Below are positions 15,424 through 24,704 of a stretch of 64,000 bases of DNA, in pieces. Made by a program: the position numbers and the translations under genes. Within the stretch, counting starts at the first letter, position 1. The number at the start of each line of letters is the position of its first letter. Origin of the DNA: Paludibacteraceae bacterium (GTDB taxonomy: Bacteria; Bacteroidota; Bacteroidia; Bacteroidales; Paludibacteraceae); assembly GCA_017448985.1 (NCBI GenBank), contig JAFSKL010000009.1, positions 62,001-126,000 of the forward strand. The letters run 5' to 3'. The notes beneath the pieces were generated by a model. The model had not been told where the DNA came from. It ran no database searches and worked only from the letters and a program-made list of their open reading frames with translations.

Positions 15424-16837
15424 ACGCTTAGCGTTCATATGGCTGTTGGCGGTAATGGCATGTCTGTTGGCGTCTTGTAAAGACGATGTGGCTACTACCG
15501 GTGAGTCGGTGCTTGGCGTGGAGGACCGTATCGTTGTGCTGGCGGATACCTTCTCTATCAGTTCGGATATTTTCAGCTATGACTCCATTATTTCGCAGGC
15601 TGATTCGTTTCTATTGGGAGAAATAGAGACGGATTACGGGCTGTTGCGAGCATCTATTCTGACACAATTGGCGTGTCCGGAGGGGTATTCCTATCCAGAG
15701 GGATTCACGGTGGATTCGGTGGATTCGATATGCTTGTTCATGTATTACGGCAGTTGGGTGGGTGATGACAATTCGCCGATTTCCATCAATGCGTATATGC
15801 TGGACAAGGGAACATTCCGTTATTCGAGCACCTATCCTACCAATCTGGACATCAGCGACTATTGTTCGCGTGAACATTGTGTGTTGACGAATCACCGAAT
15901 AGTTGTTGCTTCCGAGAAATTAGATTCGATTCAGAGCAGCAGCGGAACCTATGTCCCGATGATCCGAATGCGTCTGAACGACGATTTTGTGCGTTATTTC
16001 GGTTCTATTCATGCTTTTGAGAGTCAGGAGAAATTTAATGAGCAGTTCAACGGCTTGCTGATAGAGAGTTCGTTCGGTTCTTCCACCGTGCTGAATATAT
16101 CCGATATCGCGTTAGGTGTCTTCTATCATTTCAGTTACAACAAAGCCGGTCGGGATACCGTAGTTCAGGACATGAAGGCGTTCTATGCCAATTCGGAGGT
16201 TCGGACCGTGAATCATCTGGAGTATCAGGACAAACCGGAATGGATAGAGGGCTTGCGTCAACACACCGACTCCTTTAATTATATTATCGCGCCCGCGGGC
16301 GTATATACATGCCTGCGTTTCCCGATGGAGCAAATGGAGGAAATGATCTATGCGCAGATGTTAGACATTCTGGATGAGGAGACGATACTCGTCAAACGGC
16401 CATATGTGAACAAAGCGGAAGTGCGTGTAGATGTGGAGAATATGGGTGACGAGAAAGGGCGTAACAGCTGGTTGCAACCTGCGGATTACATGCTGCTGAT
16501 TCGTGAGCAGAGCATCGATCGTTTCTTCAAGAATAGGGAATTGCCGTCAGATACCTGTGCGTTGCTCAGCGCGTTGCAGCAAGGCGTGGATTCGCTCGGC
16601 AACACCGTTTATTACTACAGTTACGACATGTCGGCCTTTTTGACCAATCAGCTGCGTCAGGAGGCCAACGATACGATATTGAATATGCTGCTTGTGCCGG
16701 TATCTGTCGGCACGACCACGAACGCCTATTCCACATCGGCTGTCTCATCCGTTAGGCAGCAGCAGACGATGTCCGCCACCAAGATCCGTTCCGCCAAGAA
16801 CGGTATGGATCTGAAGATCGTATATTGCGGATTCTAA
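15416..16837 (+). CDS. DUF4270 lipoprotein
   Basis: A 473-residue protein. The signal MNRRLAFIWLLAVMACLLASC has a lipobox with Cys21. The mature start (KDDVATTGESVLGVEDRIVVLADTF) and the ISQADSFLLGEIETDYGLLRASILTQL segment are typical of DUF4270, an outer-membrane-associated Bacteroidetes lipoprotein family of unknown function. ATG 15416 overlaps the preceding gene (ATGAATAG), indicating translational coupling. A bidirectional terminator lies at 16908-16933. Confidence 0.85.
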   Translation: MNRRLAFIWLLAVMACLLASCKDDVATTGESVLGVEDRIVVLADTFSISSDIFSYDSIISQADSFLLGEIETDYGLLRASILTQLACPEGYSYPEGFTVDSVDSICLFMYYGSWVGDDNSPISINAYMLDKGTFRYSSTYPTNLDISDYCSREHCVLTNHRIVVASEKLDSIQSSSGTYVPMIRMRLNDDFVRYFGSIHAFESQEKFNEQFNGLLIESSFGSSTVLNISDIALGVFYHFSYNKAGRDTVVQDMKAFYANSEVRTVNHLEYQDKPEWIEGLRQHTDSFNYIIAPAGVYTCLRFPMEQMEEMIYAQMLDILDEETILVKRPYVNKAEVRVDVENMGDEKGRNSWLQPADYMLLIREQSIDRFFKNRELPSDTCALLSALQQGVDSLGNTVYYYSYDMSAFLTNQLRQEANDTILNMLLVPVSVGTTTNAYSTSAVSSVRQQQTMSATKIRSAKNGMDLKIVYCGF

Positions 16838-16854
16838 GGAAGGTGAGAGGGAAA

Positions 16855-16893
16855 GGACGCTACGCTACAGGACGGCGCAAGCGCCTATAGGTG
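16855..16893. repeat. dispersed palindromic element, copy 1
   Basis: About 40 bases with a GGCGCAAGCGCC hairpin core, nearly identical (about four differences) to the minus strand at 37474-37512. It lies after the DUF4270 stop. Confidence 0.75.
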
Positions 16894-16907
16894 AAAGAGG
16901 AAAAATA

Positions 16908-16933
16908 AATGCAGGCGTTAACCTGCATTTTTT
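16908..16933. terminator. bidirectional terminator containing the clpX stop codon
   Basis: AATGCAGG (16908-16915) pairs with CCTGCATT (16922-16929), with T-runs on both sides. The clpX stop (16918-16920) lies in the loop. Confidence 0.85.
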
Positions 16934-18165
16934 AGTTGTACCAGTTTCTCGTGTCCGAGTTTCTGTTCGGCATATTCTTTGGTGACCGTGAAAGTTTGTG
17001 TTCCGCCTATTTGTTTATGGCTCGGCAGTTCAAACATCAGGTCAGTCATTACCGTTTCCATCAGTCCTCTCAGTCCTCGCGCGCCGAGTTTGTATTCCAG
17101 GGCTTTATCCACGATGAAATCGAGCGCTTGGTCGTCAAACGAGAGGTCCACGCCGTCCATAGACATCAGTTTTTTATACTGCTTGGTAAGGGCGTTTTTA
17201 GGCTGTGTAAGGATGTTACGCAGTGCTTCCCGATCGAGAGGCCGCAGGTAGGTAAGAACGGGCAAACGGCCGATGATTTCCGGAATCAGTCCGTACGAAC
17301 GGAGGTCCTGCGGTGCGATGTATTGCAGCAAGTTATTCCGGTCCACATGGGCAGCCTGTTGCTGTGCAGCAAAGCCTACCACCTGTGTGTTCATCCGCTG
17401 GGAGATCTTACGTTCGATACCATCGAAAGCGCCTCCGCAGATGAAGAGGATATTCTTGGTGTCCACTTGCAGGCATTCCTGGTCCGGATGTTTGCGTCCG
17501 CCTTGAGGCGGCACATTGACGATAGAGCCTTCGAGCATCTTCAACAGACTCTGTTGCACGCCTTCACCGCTCACATCGCGGGTAATGGACATATTCTCCG
17601 ATTTGCGGGCAATCTTGTCGATTTCATCGATAAAAACGATGCCTCGTTGCGCCTTGGCTATGTCATAATCGGAGTCTTGCAGCAGCCGAACGAGAAGCGT
17701 CTCCACATCCTCGCCCACATATCCGGCTTGCGTCAGCGAAGTGGCATCACCGATGGCAAACGGGACTTGCAGCAGCTTGGCAATCGTTCGCGCGAGAAGC
17801 GTCTTGCCGGTACCGGTAGAACCGACGAGGAGGATATTGCTTTTCTCTATCTCCACATCGTCGTTGGTGATCTCCTGAAGCACCCGTTTGTAGTGATTGT
17901 AAACGGCCACGGAGAGGAAACGCTTGGCTTCATCCTGGCCAATGACATAGAGGTCGAGGAAATCCTTGATAGCTTGCGGAGTAGGAAGTGTGTCAAGGCT
18001 CAAATCGCCGTTCTTCACATCTTTCTTCTTCGGCATTGCCGCTATCAGCTTATGTCCCTGCTCGATACATTCATGACAGATAAGCACATCTGTATCCTGG
18101 CCGGAGAACATCTCCTTCATGGCGCGTCCGCAGAAACTACAAGTATGGATTTTCCCTTTTCCCAT
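16918..18165 (-). CDS. clpX: ATP-dependent Clp protease ATPase subunit ClpX
   Basis: A 415-residue protein. The N-terminal C4 zinc-binding domain (Cys9, Cys12, Cys30, Cys33) is followed by an AAA+ domain with Walker [14 protein letters not shown], pore loop GYVGED and Walker [10 protein letters not shown]. The loop that docks on ClpP reads VGF instead of the usual IGF, in a Gln/Ala-rich stretch ([11 protein letters not shown]). It unfolds tagged proteins (for example with the SsrA tag, see smpB at 47675) and feeds them to ClpP. It lies 2 bases after clpP in the secDF-clpP-clpX operon. Confidence 0.97.
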   Translation of the reverse strand: MGKGKIHTCSFCGRAMKEMFSGQDTDVLICHECIEQGHKLIAAMPKKKDVKNGDLSLDTLPTPQAIKDFLDLYVIGQDEAKRFLSVAVYNHYKRVLQEITNDDVEIEKSNILLVGSTGTGKTLLARTIAKLLQVPFAIGDATSLTQAGYVGEDVETLLVRLLQDSDYDIAKAQRGIVFIDEIDKIARKSENMSITRDVSGEGVQQSLLKMLEGSIVNVPPQGGRKHPDQECLQVDTKNILFICGGAFDGIERKISQRMNTQVVGFAAQQQAAHVDRNNLLQYIAPQDLRSYGLIPEIIGRLPVLTYLRPLDREALRNILTQPKNALTKQYKKLMSMDGVDLSFDDQALDFIVDKALEYKLGARGLRGLMETVMTDLMFELPSHKQIGGTQTFTVTKEYAEQKLGHEKLVQLKNAG

Positions 18166-18167
18166 TG

Positions 18168-18854
18168 TTAGTCTTTATGAATGTATAGCCGGTCGATCAT
18201 ACCATACTCGAGTGCCTCTTGCGAGGTCATCCAGTGGTCACGGTCGGCGTCCTGACGAATCTTTTCGATCGGCTGGCCGGACTTGTCGGCGATGATCTGA
18301 TAGAGTTCTTCTTTGAGTTTGAGTATTTCTTTGGCGGTGATCTCTATATCGCTGGCCTGTCCCTGAATACCTCCGAGGGGCTGATGGATCATTACACGGC
18401 TGTGCGGCAGAGCAGCGCGCATACCTTGTTCTCCAGCCACGAGCAGAACGGCGCCCATAGAGGCTGCGAGGCCCGTACAGATGGTAGCCACGCGTGCTTT
18501 GCAGAACTGCATCGTATCGTAGATACCGAGTCCGGCATAGACAGAGCCACCGGGTGTATTGAGGTAGAGATTGATGTCACGCTCGCTGTCCACGGAGTCG
18601 AGGTAGAGCAGTTGCGCCTGAATGACATTAGCCGTATAATCGTTGATCTCGGTTCCGAGGAAGATGACACGGTCCATCATCAAACGGCTGAACACATCCA
18701 TCTGGGTCACATTCAGCTGGCGCTCCTCGAGGATAGTCGGCGAAATATATCCGTACGAAGCCTGTACGGCATTGGCACTCTGCGACAAGACCTTCTCCAC
18801 ATGCATGGAGTTAAGGCCTTGCGCAGCAGCGTATTTCAGAAAATCATTGGTCAT
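18168..18854 (-). CDS. clpP: ATP-dependent Clp protease proteolytic subunit
   Basis: A 228-residue serine protease. [14 protein letters not shown] carries the nucleophile Ser and [10 protein letters not shown] the catalytic His, and the conserved [17 protein letters not shown] block follows. It forms the tetradecameric chamber that degrades substrates delivered by ClpX. The N-terminus is about 30 residues longer than E. coli mature ClpP, as usual for Bacteroidetes. It begins one base after the secDF stop and is followed by clpX. Confidence 0.97.
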   Translation of the reverse strand: MTNDFLKYAAAQGLNSMHVEKVLSQSANAVQASYGYISPTILEERQLNVTQMDVFSRLMMDRVIFLGTEINDYTANVIQAQLLYLDSVDSERDINLYLNTPGGSVYAGLGIYDTMQFCKARVATICTGLAASMGAVLLVAGEQGMRAALPHSRVMIHQPLGGIQGQASDIEITAKEILKLKEELYQIIADKSGQPIEKIRQDADRDHWMTSQEALEYGMIDRLYIHKD

Positions 18855-18855
18855 A

Positions 18856-21800
18856 TTACTTCTTCAAAGCAGCTTTCTTCTCAGCCCGCTTAGCCTGTGC
18901 GCGCTGGATGTCGTATGCAATCGGCGAAGCGATGAACAAAGACGAATAGGTACCTACGATGACACCCATGAGGAGTGCAAACACGAAGCCCTGGATGGTC
19001 TCACCGCCGAAGATAAAGATTGCGAGCAATACCACGAAGGTTGACATAGAGGTTGAGAACGTACGGCTCAAGGTGTTGTTCAACGCATCGTTGATATTGA
19101 TCTTCTTTTCGCGCTTCGGATAGAGTCCGTTGTATTCACGTACACGGTCGAAGATGACCACGGTATCGTTGATCGAATAACCGATAACGGTCAAGATGGC
19201 TGCGATAAATGCCTGGTCGATCTCCATGGAGAAAGGCATGATCTTCCACAGGATAGCATAGAGACCGAGGATGATAACGGTATCGTGTGCCAAAGCTACG
19301 AGTGCGCCGACCGAGTAAGCGAAGTTACGGAAGCGGAGCAAGATATAGAGGAAGATCACGATGAGAGCAGCGAAGATAGCCCAGATAGCGCTGGTCTTGA
19401 TGTCGTCTGCAATCGCCGGTCCCACTTTCTGGCTGGACATGATACCTACCGAAGCATTGGAGTCGGTTGAGCGGAAGTCATCGAAGGTGATGTTATCGCC
19501 AAGGAACGGCTTGCATCCCTCGTAGAGCAGGGCCTCGATAGCTTCGTCAGCCTCCGCATTGTCTTCGTGGATACGATAGTTGGTCGAGATACGAACCTGA
19601 TTTGCGTCGTTACCGAAGGTGATAACGTTCAGACCGAAGGTCTCGCCTTCCTCGAGCGTGGCTTTGAATACATCGTCCAGGCTCTCGCGAACATCCTGCG
19701 TATTGATGTTGTTGTCAAAACGAACGACATAGTTGCGTCCTCCGGAGAAGTCGATACCGAGGTTCAGCTTACCGAAGATATGCGGATCCAGACCCAGTAC
19801 GGCAAAGATGATGATCACACCCGAGATGATGTAAGCGATCTTACGGGCAGACACGAAGTCGAAGTGGATATTCTGGAGGAAGTTCTTCATCAGCGCGGTA
19901 GTGAAGCTGAGCTCTTTGGCGCCGTCACGCTTCGCATAGTCCTCGAGCAGCAGGCGTGTGATGAACACGGCCGTCAGGAACGACGAGATGAGACCGATCA
20001 TGTAGGTAACAGCGAAGCCCTTGATGGGACCTGTACCGAAGATAGCGAGGATGGCACCTGTCAGGAACGAGGTGACGTTGGCATCGATGATGGCGGTGAT
20101 GGCACCCTTGAAACCGTCTTCGATAGCTTTGCGCATCATTTTACCGGCTTTGAGCTCCTCACGGATACGCTCGTAGATCAGCACATTGGCATCGACAGCC
20201 ATACCCATGGTGAGGACGATACCTGCGATACCCGGAAGGGTCAGCACGGCGCTGAACGACGAAAGGATACCTACCAGCAGGAAGACATTGCAAACGAGGG
20301 CAGCATCGGCGATGAGACCGGGGATCCAACCATAGTAGAAAATCATGTAGATGAGGATGAGAACGAAGCCCAGTGCGAAGGACCAGAGTCCCGACTGAAT
20401 AGCCTCACGACCCAGCGACGGACCTACCACGCTCTCTTCGATGATACGAGCGGGAGCCGGCATCTTACCGGATTTGAGGGTGTTGGCAAGGTCTTTTGCC
20501 TCTTCTACGGTGAAGTGACCGGTGATCTGGCTGTTACCGCCGGCGATCTCATTCTGCACGGTCGGGAACGAATATACATAGCCGTCGAGAACGATGGCTA
20601 CCGATTTGCCGATATTGTCTTTGGTGATACGCTGCCAAGCTTTGGCGCCTTCCGCGTTCATCGACATCGAAACATTGGCATAAGCGCTGATCTGCGAGAA
20701 GTCTGCGCGGGCGTCGGTGATCACGTCACCTTCGAGCGAAGCGCGACCGTCACGCTGTGCCTTGAGGGCAACGAGCTGATAGTAAGCATTGGCCTCGTCG
20801 ATGGCTTTGACGGTCCAATAGAACCGGGCGTCACGCGGCAGAACGGCCTTGGCGATCTGCGAGTTGAGCATAGCGTTTACCTTGGCGGTATCGGTGTAAT
20901 GAACGGTACCAATCACCGGTCCGCGATATGCCTGACCTGCTCCGTTGATCGAGGGGTTGAGGATAGCGAAGAACGGGTTGGTCTTCTTGTACTCAGCCAA
21001 TTGAGCAGCCTGGTCAGCCTCTACAGCAGCGCTGTCAGAACCGAGGTTCTCTACGAGGTCTGCCAATTCGTCGCCTTCTGCTTTAGGAGCCTCAGCCTTA
21101 TCCGCATGGCTGGCTTGCTCCGGTTCTAAACCGGCTTCCTCTGCCTCGGGAGCAGAAGCGGCGAACTCGCGGTTGATTTGTGCGAGCATAGGCAGCAGTT
21201 CGGAAGCCTCATAAGTCTCCCAGAACTCGAGGTTTGCCGATCCCTGGAGGAGTTTACGAACGCGCTCCGGCTCTTTGATACCCGGGAGCTCGATGAGGAT
21301 ACGGCCCGGTTGAGCCAGTTTCTGGATGTTCGGCTGAACGACACCGAAACGGTCGATACGCGTACGGAGGACGTTGAACGAGTTCTGAATAGCGCCGTCC
21401 ACTTCTTCGCGAATCACTTTCTCTACCTCTGCGTTCGTCGAGGTGAGGGTCACTTTGTCTTTGAGTTCAAAAGTTGAGAAGATAGAAGCCAACTGACCGT
21501 CGGGATCCACTTCGCGGTACGATTCAATGAAAAGCGTAACGAAATCCGCACCGCTTGATTTTTGTTTTTGTTTTGCGAGGGCCATTGCCTCTTTGTAGTT
21601 CGGGGTCTCATTGTGACCGCTGAGCGCGTCAAGAATGTCGGGAACCGACACTTCCATTGTCACGTTCATACCACCCTTGAGGTCCAGACCGAGGTTGATC
21701 TCTTTCTCACGGCACTCTTTGAGGGTGTAACCAAACCAAACTTTCTTCGCAGCGATCGAGTCCAAATACTGATACTCCTTAGCTGCATCTCCTGCGGCAT

Positions 21801-21912
21801 ACTCTTTGGCTTTCTTGTCATAGTGACTGGTCACCAAAGAGAACGACAGATAGAAGGCGCATACAAGCGCAAGGCACACAGCCAAAATTCTAACTAATCC
21901 TTTGTTTTGCAT
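18856..21912 (-). CDS. secDF: protein translocase subunit SecDF (fused)
   Basis: A 1018-residue inner-membrane protein. A first membrane helix is near residues 8-28, followed by a large periplasmic SecD part with the NVTMEVSVPD and RIDRFGVVQPNIQKL segments and a five-helix bundle (residues about 505-660). A SecF half then begins around residue 690 (LNLGIDFSGGRNYVVRF) with its own five helices near the end (VIGYSINDTVVIFDRVREY). The SecD-SecF fusion is the normal Bacteroidetes form. It uses the proton gradient to pull proteins across the inner membrane. An acidic Glu/Ala-rich insert (residues about 245-300) in the periplasmic part is low-complexity. Its promoter is at 22005-22036. Confidence 0.95.
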   Translation of the reverse strand: MQNKGLVRILAVCLALVCAFYLSFSLVTSHYDKKAKEYAAGDAAKEYQYLDSIAAKKVWFGYTLKECREKEINLGLDLKGGMNVTMEVSVPDILDALSGHNETPNYKEAMALAKQKQKSSGADFVTLFIESYREVDPDGQLASIFSTFELKDKVTLTSTNAEVEKVIREEVDGAIQNSFNVLRTRIDRFGVVQPNIQKLAQPGRILIELPGIKEPERVRKLLQGSANLEFWETYEASELLPMLAQINREFAASAPEAEEAGLEPEQASHADKAEAPKAEGDELADLVENLGSDSAAVEADQAAQLAEYKKTNPFFAILNPSINGAGQAYRGPVIGTVHYTDTAKVNAMLNSQIAKAVLPRDARFYWTVKAIDEANAYYQLVALKAQRDGRASLEGDVITDARADFSQISAYANVSMSMNAEGAKAWQRITKDNIGKSVAIVLDGYVYSFPTVQNEIAGGNSQITGHFTVEEAKDLANTLKSGKMPAPARIIEESVVGPSLGREAIQSGLWSFALGFVLILIYMIFYYGWIPGLIADAALVCNVFLLVGILSSFSAVLTLPGIAGIVLTMGMAVDANVLIYERIREELKAGKMMRKAIEDGFKGAITAIIDANVTSFLTGAILAIFGTGPIKGFAVTYMIGLISSFLTAVFITRLLLEDYAKRDGAKELSFTTALMKNFLQNIHFDFVSARKIAYIISGVIIIFAVLGLDPHIFGKLNLGIDFSGGRNYVVRFDNNINTQDVRESLDDVFKATLEEGETFGLNVITFGNDANQVRISTNYRIHEDNAEADEAIEALLYEGCKPFLGDNITFDDFRSTDSNASVGIMSSQKVGPAIADDIKTSAIWAIFAALIVIFLYILLRFRNFAYSVGALVALAHDTVIILGLYAILWKIMPFSMEIDQAFIAAILTVIGYSINDTVVIFDRVREYNGLYPKREKKININDALNNTLSRTFSTSMSTFVVLLAIFIFGGETIQGFVFALLMGVIVGTYSSLFIASPIAYDIQRAQAKRAEKKAALKK

Positions 21913-22004
21913 AATAGTTTTTATTTGTTTGTTTTCAGTTTACCAACCTATCTTTTCCTGCGTATATGAGCACGCTAATGCGTGCACGCAACGAAAAAAG
22001 CGTG

Positions 22005-22036
22005 CAAAGGTACAACAATTTTTTGAATTGTGCAAG
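22005..22036 (-). promoter_or_regulatory. promoter of the secDF-clpP-clpX operon
   Basis: Minus strand CTTG (22033-22036), 20 bases, TACCTTTG (22005-22012). Confidence 0.75.
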
Positions 22037-22059
22037 AAAAATGCAAATATTTTTGCTTT

Positions 22060-23556
22060 TTATTCCAAATATCCCGCTAATTCGACGGTAAATGGGTGCC
22101 CTTTGCCGTAAATTCGCAACGAAATGTCGTATGCTTGCTGCCAAACGGAACGTGCTTCATCCAGCCGGTTCATGTAGTAACAAATGGCTCCGAGTGACTT
22201 GAGATAGACGACCTTGTCGTTTTCCGCTTCGTCAGGCGGGAGGATAGACAATGCTTTTTTGAGCCGGTCGTAGGCAGACTGCAGCTTGTCATGGTAAAAA
22301 TCGATTGCCGCCTGATTGTTCAGCAGCTGTGCGTGCAGTTTGGGTATATCCTTTTTCTCGGGCGAGATCCGCTCGATGTCGGTATAGATGGCTTCTGCTT
22401 TGTTGAAATAGATTTCCGCGGAGTCCGTTTTGCCTGAATAGTAATGGATCGCGCCCATATTAGCCATTCGCGCGGCAGTCAGTTCGTGAGTCTCACCGTA
22501 GATACGCTGGTACGAAGAGAGGGCTATCCGTTGTTCGGGCAAGGCTTCGTCGTAGCGTTTGAGGCACGTGAGGGCATAGGCTATATTGTTATGCGCCTGA
22601 GCTGTGCGCAAGGCTTGCGGGCCTTCGTTGGCGAGCGCGTACCGCAAGGCACGGCGGTAGAGAACGAGCGCCTGGTCATAGTTGCGGCCTATCTTGTCGT
22701 AGGCGTTACCGGCATCGATCTGCCATTGGGCATTGGTGGTATCCAATTGGGCACGGCGAACGATATAGGAGAGAGCCGAATCATTCTGAAAGCGGCTCAG
22801 ATGAATGGCATAGAGGTTGTAGAAATCGGAGGCCAGTTCGTCCCGTTGCGCTTCCGCCAAACGGCGTATTTTCAGCATTTTCTTCTCGCGCTTGTCCGGA
22901 TCGCCTTTGGCGAGGATCCGTTCCTGCGCCAATTGGAGGTCACCGGCTTCGATGGCCTGCTGAATCAGGCTGTCGGCGGGTGACAAAGAGGCATAGTCCG
23001 TCCGGGCGTAGCGCTCCGCCATCTGGTCGATGAGGGGCTCAAAATTGCCGTACTGCTGCTCCAGTTCGCTCAGTTTGGCTTCATATTCGCCATTGGTCAT
23101 CTTGGCTTGAGCCAACTGCTCGTTCAGGGCGTTGAGCTGCTCTTCGTAGTAGCGCTCTATGTTCTCCCGCGCAGCCTGTTCGATACGCTGTTTGTCTTTT
23201 TGCAGTTGTCTCCGGCTGACCATGATGATCTCCATCGGGACGGAGGACGAGAAAGGCAACTGGCGTCCTATCAGTTCGGGTTCGCGCAGTTCGTAGCCGC
23301 CTTTGTTGATACCGGCGAGCGTAAATGCGGTACCGTTCTTGAAGCCGGGCATCAGCACTTGAAAGGCGCCGCTTTCGTCGGTCATAACGGGGTTGAAGTC
23401 TCCTTGTACACGGACCACTACCCCTTGCAGGCGCTGAGAAGGTGCATCGGGACGCGTTACGGTACGTACATAGCCGGACTGGGTCTGACAATGGACAAGG
23501 GACAATGGATAATTGACAATGATGAGCAGCAGAGCTGCTAAAAGGCGCTTTTTCAT
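22060..23556 (-). CDS. secreted TPR protein with CarboxypepD_reg-like N-terminal domain
   Basis: A 498-residue protein. The signal peptide (MKKRLLAALLLIIVNYPLSLVHC) has its end encoded by a short tandem array. A beta-sandwich of the carboxypeptidase-regulatory type follows (residues about 30-110: LQGVVVRVQGDFNPVMTDESGAFQV), then a coiled-coil-prone stretch (KDKQRIEQAARENIERYYEEQLNALNEQL), then tetratricopeptide repeats to the end (for example HNNIAYALTCLKRYDEALP, MANMGAIHYYSGKTDSAEIYF). The start overlaps the TIR gene stop by four bases. It is probably a periplasmic scaffold or sensor for the TIR protein, whose periplasmic part has a similar beta-sandwich. No enzyme motif seen. Confidence 0.75.
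   Translation of the reverse strand: MKKRLLAALLLIIVNYPLSLVHCQTQSGYVRTVTRPDAPSQRLQGVVVRVQGDFNPVMTDESGAFQVLMPGFKNGTAFTLAGINKGGYELREPELIGRQLPFSSSVPMEIIMVSRRQLQKDKQRIEQAARENIERYYEEQLNALNEQLAQAKMTNGEYEAKLSELEQQYGNFEPLIDQMAERYARTDYASLSPADSLIQQAIEAGDLQLAQERILAKGDPDKREKKMLKIRRLAEAQRDELASDFYNLYAIHLSRFQNDSALSYIVRRAQLDTTNAQWQIDAGNAYDKIGRNYDQALVLYRRALRYALANEGPQALRTAQAHNNIAYALTCLKRYDEALPEQRIALSSYQRIYGETHELTAARMANMGAIHYYSGKTDSAEIYFNKAEAIYTDIERISPEKKDIPKLHAQLLNNQAAIDFYHDKLQSAYDRLKKALSILPPDEAENDKVVYLKSLGAICYYMNRLDEARSVWQQAYDISLRIYGKGHPFTVELAGYLE
23485..23523. repeat. in-frame tandem array in the TPR gene signal peptide
   Basis: GACAATG/GACAAGG/GACAATGGATAATTGACAATG-type 7-base units encode VNYPLSLVHCQ. Confidence 0.75.
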
Positions 23557-24704
23557 AGGATAACAATATCATTGGGTCCACAAGGAGCCTGCAGGGTGAA
23601 CGAAAGAGAGTAGTCATCAGGGACGGTGATGAAGTAGGACTTCTGCTGCATCTCCAGAGGGACGAAGAGCGAGAAGCGTCCGTTGGCATCGGTCGTCACT
23701 TCGAACGATTCGATATGGATTCGCCGGTTTGGGACTATATGGTCGTCCATGATGACTGTCGCGCGTAGGTTGCCATACACCTGCGGGTCACGGGCAAGCG
23801 GTATCTGCAGGTCCGGCGTGAGGGCGATGACCGTGTCCAACGGCAGGTAGTCGGGTGCAGCGATGTGCACGTTGACCGGTTGCCCTTTCAGTTTGGCGGG
23901 CAGGTACCTAAAGAGCGCTTCATCATCAAAACCGGCTATCGTGTCGGTGCGTTCGTCGTCGGGCAGCGTCAGCGTCACCACGGCATCGTGCATAGGCGGT
24001 AAGGCTTCAACGGCAGGTGTGGCTTCGTAAAGCGTAAGACGGCTGTTGAACGGCTGGTTCAGGAGCCATACGCAGAGCAGGGCTGCCAGGACGAGTAAGG
24101 AAGCGAGGACACTGAGAATAGTGCGGCGGATGATACGGCGTTTCTGGCGTTGCCATATCTTGTCGAACGAGACGCCGAGCATCCGGCTGACGATCTGCAT
24201 CACCGCCCGTTCACGCTTCATATAGGCGCTGCCGCTGCCTTCCTCGTGAATGTTGACGCCGAGTATCTCACGGTCCTCGTCTATGTTGTCCGAATGGGGA
24301 AAATGCTTGAGCAGCGAAGGGTTGTAGCATTCTGTTTCGGGGTCTCCGCTATAGGGCGTACCTTCCACGATGACAGGAATGATCCGGTCCCGACGGCCTA
24401 GTTCGACGAAGGTGTCGATCTCCGCGCCTACCCATTGGGACTGCGCCGAACGCGGCGTACAGATGACGAGCAGGTATTTCGACTGCTCCAGTTTCTGCCT
24501 CAGTTCGGACTTCAGCTCGTTGGGCTGTATGTCCGTATGGTAACGGAAACAGGGACGAAGCCGTGTCTTGGGCAGGTCGCTGTTCTCGTGCTGAATAGTG
24601 GTAGGAAGGCGGTAGCCTTCTATTTTCTCTTGCAGCCATTTGGCCCATTTCTCATCGGAGGAACGGTAGCTGACAAATGCAAAATAGGTGTATTCTTGTT
24701 TCAT
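23553..24704 (-). CDS. membrane-anchored TIR-domain protein
   Basis: A 383-residue protein. Residues about 5-150 form a TIR domain: YFAFVSYRSSDEKWAKWLQEKI (box 1-like), a central QSKYLLVICTPRSAQSQWVGAEID and PVIVEG. The SxxWxxxE pattern contains the Glu used for catalysis by NAD-cleaving TIR domains. A basic linker (KIWQRQKRRIIRRT) leads to one membrane helix (residues about 193-212), and the remaining 170 residues are periplasmic, ending in a CarboxypepD_reg-like sandwich (GNLRATVIMDDHIVPNRRI). It overlaps both neighbours by four bases. Inference: an inner-membrane signalling or effector TIR coupled to a periplasmic TPR protein and an ion-channel-like partner. Confidence 0.85.
   Translation of the reverse strand: MKQEYTYFAFVSYRSSDEKWAKWLQEKIEGYRLPTTIQHENSDLPKTRLRPCFRYHTDIQPNELKSELRQKLEQSKYLLVICTPRSAQSQWVGAEIDTFVELGRRDRIIPVIVEGTPYSGDPETECYNPSLLKHFPHSDNIDEDREILGVNIHEEGSGSAYMKRERAVMQIVSRMLGVSFDKIWQRQKRRIIRRTILSVLASLLVLAALLCVWLLNQPFNSRLTLYEATPAVEALPPMHDAVVTLTLPDDERTDTIAGFDDEALFRYLPAKLKGQPVNVHIAAPDYLPLDTVIALTPDLQIPLARDPQVYGNLRATVIMDDHIVPNRRIHIESFEVTTDANGRFSLFVPLEMQQKSYFITVPDDYSLSFTLQAPCGPNDIVIL

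Noticed and set aside
19567..21129. 520-residue plus-strand frame opposite secDF
   Set aside because: The composition is a mirror of secDF codons (many Asp/Glu/His), with no start signal and no domain.
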